A DNA stretch of 64,000 nt. It comes from Candidatus Methanoperedens nitratireducens. Its GTDB lineage: Archaea; Halobacteriota; Methanosarcinia; Methanosarcinales; Methanoperedenaceae. The DNA lies in assembly GCF_900196725.1 (NCBI RefSeq), contig NZ_FZMP01000196.1, forward strand, positions 36,561-100,560, written 5' to 3'. A program made the translations under genes and the position numbers. Of the stretch, positions 63,712 through 64,000 are shown one piece after another. Positions within the stretch are counted from its first letter, which is position 1, and each line of letters starts with the position of its first letter. The notes under the pieces were generated by a model. It was given only the letters and a program-made list of their open reading frames with translations. It searched no databases and was not told the DNA's origin.

Positions 63712-64000
63712 TGAAGAATTCCTGCCGAGGCTTTATTGCAAGTTGTATTGCCGAGAAAAATAAAGATATGGTGAGCTTTTCTAACTTTAGGGAGTTATAC
63801 AGGAGAAGCTTTATGGGCGAAAAACGATAGCAAGCCCTGTACACTTCAAATACGGGTTATGGTAAATTGTAGTTACATTTATGCGGTCATTATAATTTTT
63901 AGCATACTTTAAGTGATTACCGAATTTAAAGCTTCTAAATCTTACTCAATCTTTTGCCTTCATTTAACATATTACGTTTGCGCCACAAGTCACCCCCTAT
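63712..64000. other. AT-rich end of window, no gene seen
   Basis: I see no supported gene, repeat or RNA in these last 289 bases. AGGAGAAGC near 63800 precedes only a six-codon frame. Confidence 0.4.

Overview
The window is archaeal and most likely comes from a Methanosarcinales-type euryarchaeon, methanogenic or anaerobically methanotrophic; a Methanoperedens-like genome is plausible but unproven. The evidence is a Methanosarcina-type S-layer protein, the methanogenesis marker MtxX/Mmp4, TFE, NAC, aIF5B, the archaeal r-protein block L7Ae-S28e-L24e-Ndk, Trm56, Trm-G10, a type-4 uracil-DNA glycosylase, DUF2551/DUF473/PAC2 proteins, a PGF-CTERM sorting tail and TATA-box promoters, some nearly leaderless. 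Several bacterial-type genes sit among them: ruvA, ruvB, queA, tgt, queH, a deformylase-like gene and a ytfI/ytfJ-like pair.

Layout. 1-6.8 kb: end of an S-layer gene, ruvAB, secreted thioredoxin, frameshifted thiI, a copper-protein remnant and two very small genes. 6.9-15.3 kb: mostly a long minus-strand housekeeping block (Trm5-like, mtxX, proC, NAC, HesB, a reduced HD protein, TFE, ATP-grasp, Trm56, beta-CASP nuclease). 15.4-23.6 kb: frameshifted aminotransferase, flavodoxin, methyltransferases, deformylase-like/Nudix/UDG, then infB and the r-protein block. 23.7-29.8 kb: a surface protein, the trpDFEG operon behind phased TGTACA boxes, and a HARP-type RNase P. 30-43 kb: two Thr/Pro-rich lipoproteins, purA, frameshifted cdc48, THEP1, polB, DUF89, ITPase, tRNA-Arg(TCG), DUF62, then queA-tgt. 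43-52 kb: accessory region with a dead receiver domain, a DUF5658 protein, sugar-acting enzymes, queH, a protease with a separately encoded propeptide-like partner, and a membrane winged-helix regulator next to secreted proteins. 52-64 kb: Trm-G10, TruA, U32 protein, a large hybrid kinase, YtfI/YtfJ-like pair, PAC2/DUF473, superoxide dismutase, a repeat cassette and a YkgJ protein.

Main points. (1) Tgt (bacterial type), QueA and QueH lie within 5.5 kb: the complete final route from preQ1 to queuosine, in an archaeon. (2) A bacterial RuvA-RuvB pair. (3) A subtilase with no propeptide directly follows a gene encoding two propeptide-like domains. (4) Two genes have ATT or ATA exactly where the initiator should be. 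(5) Three conserved genes (thiI, an aminotransferase, cdc48) each carry one apparent 1-base deletion; two lie in A-runs, so assembly error must be excluded first. Family names are from recognition of motifs, without database searches.
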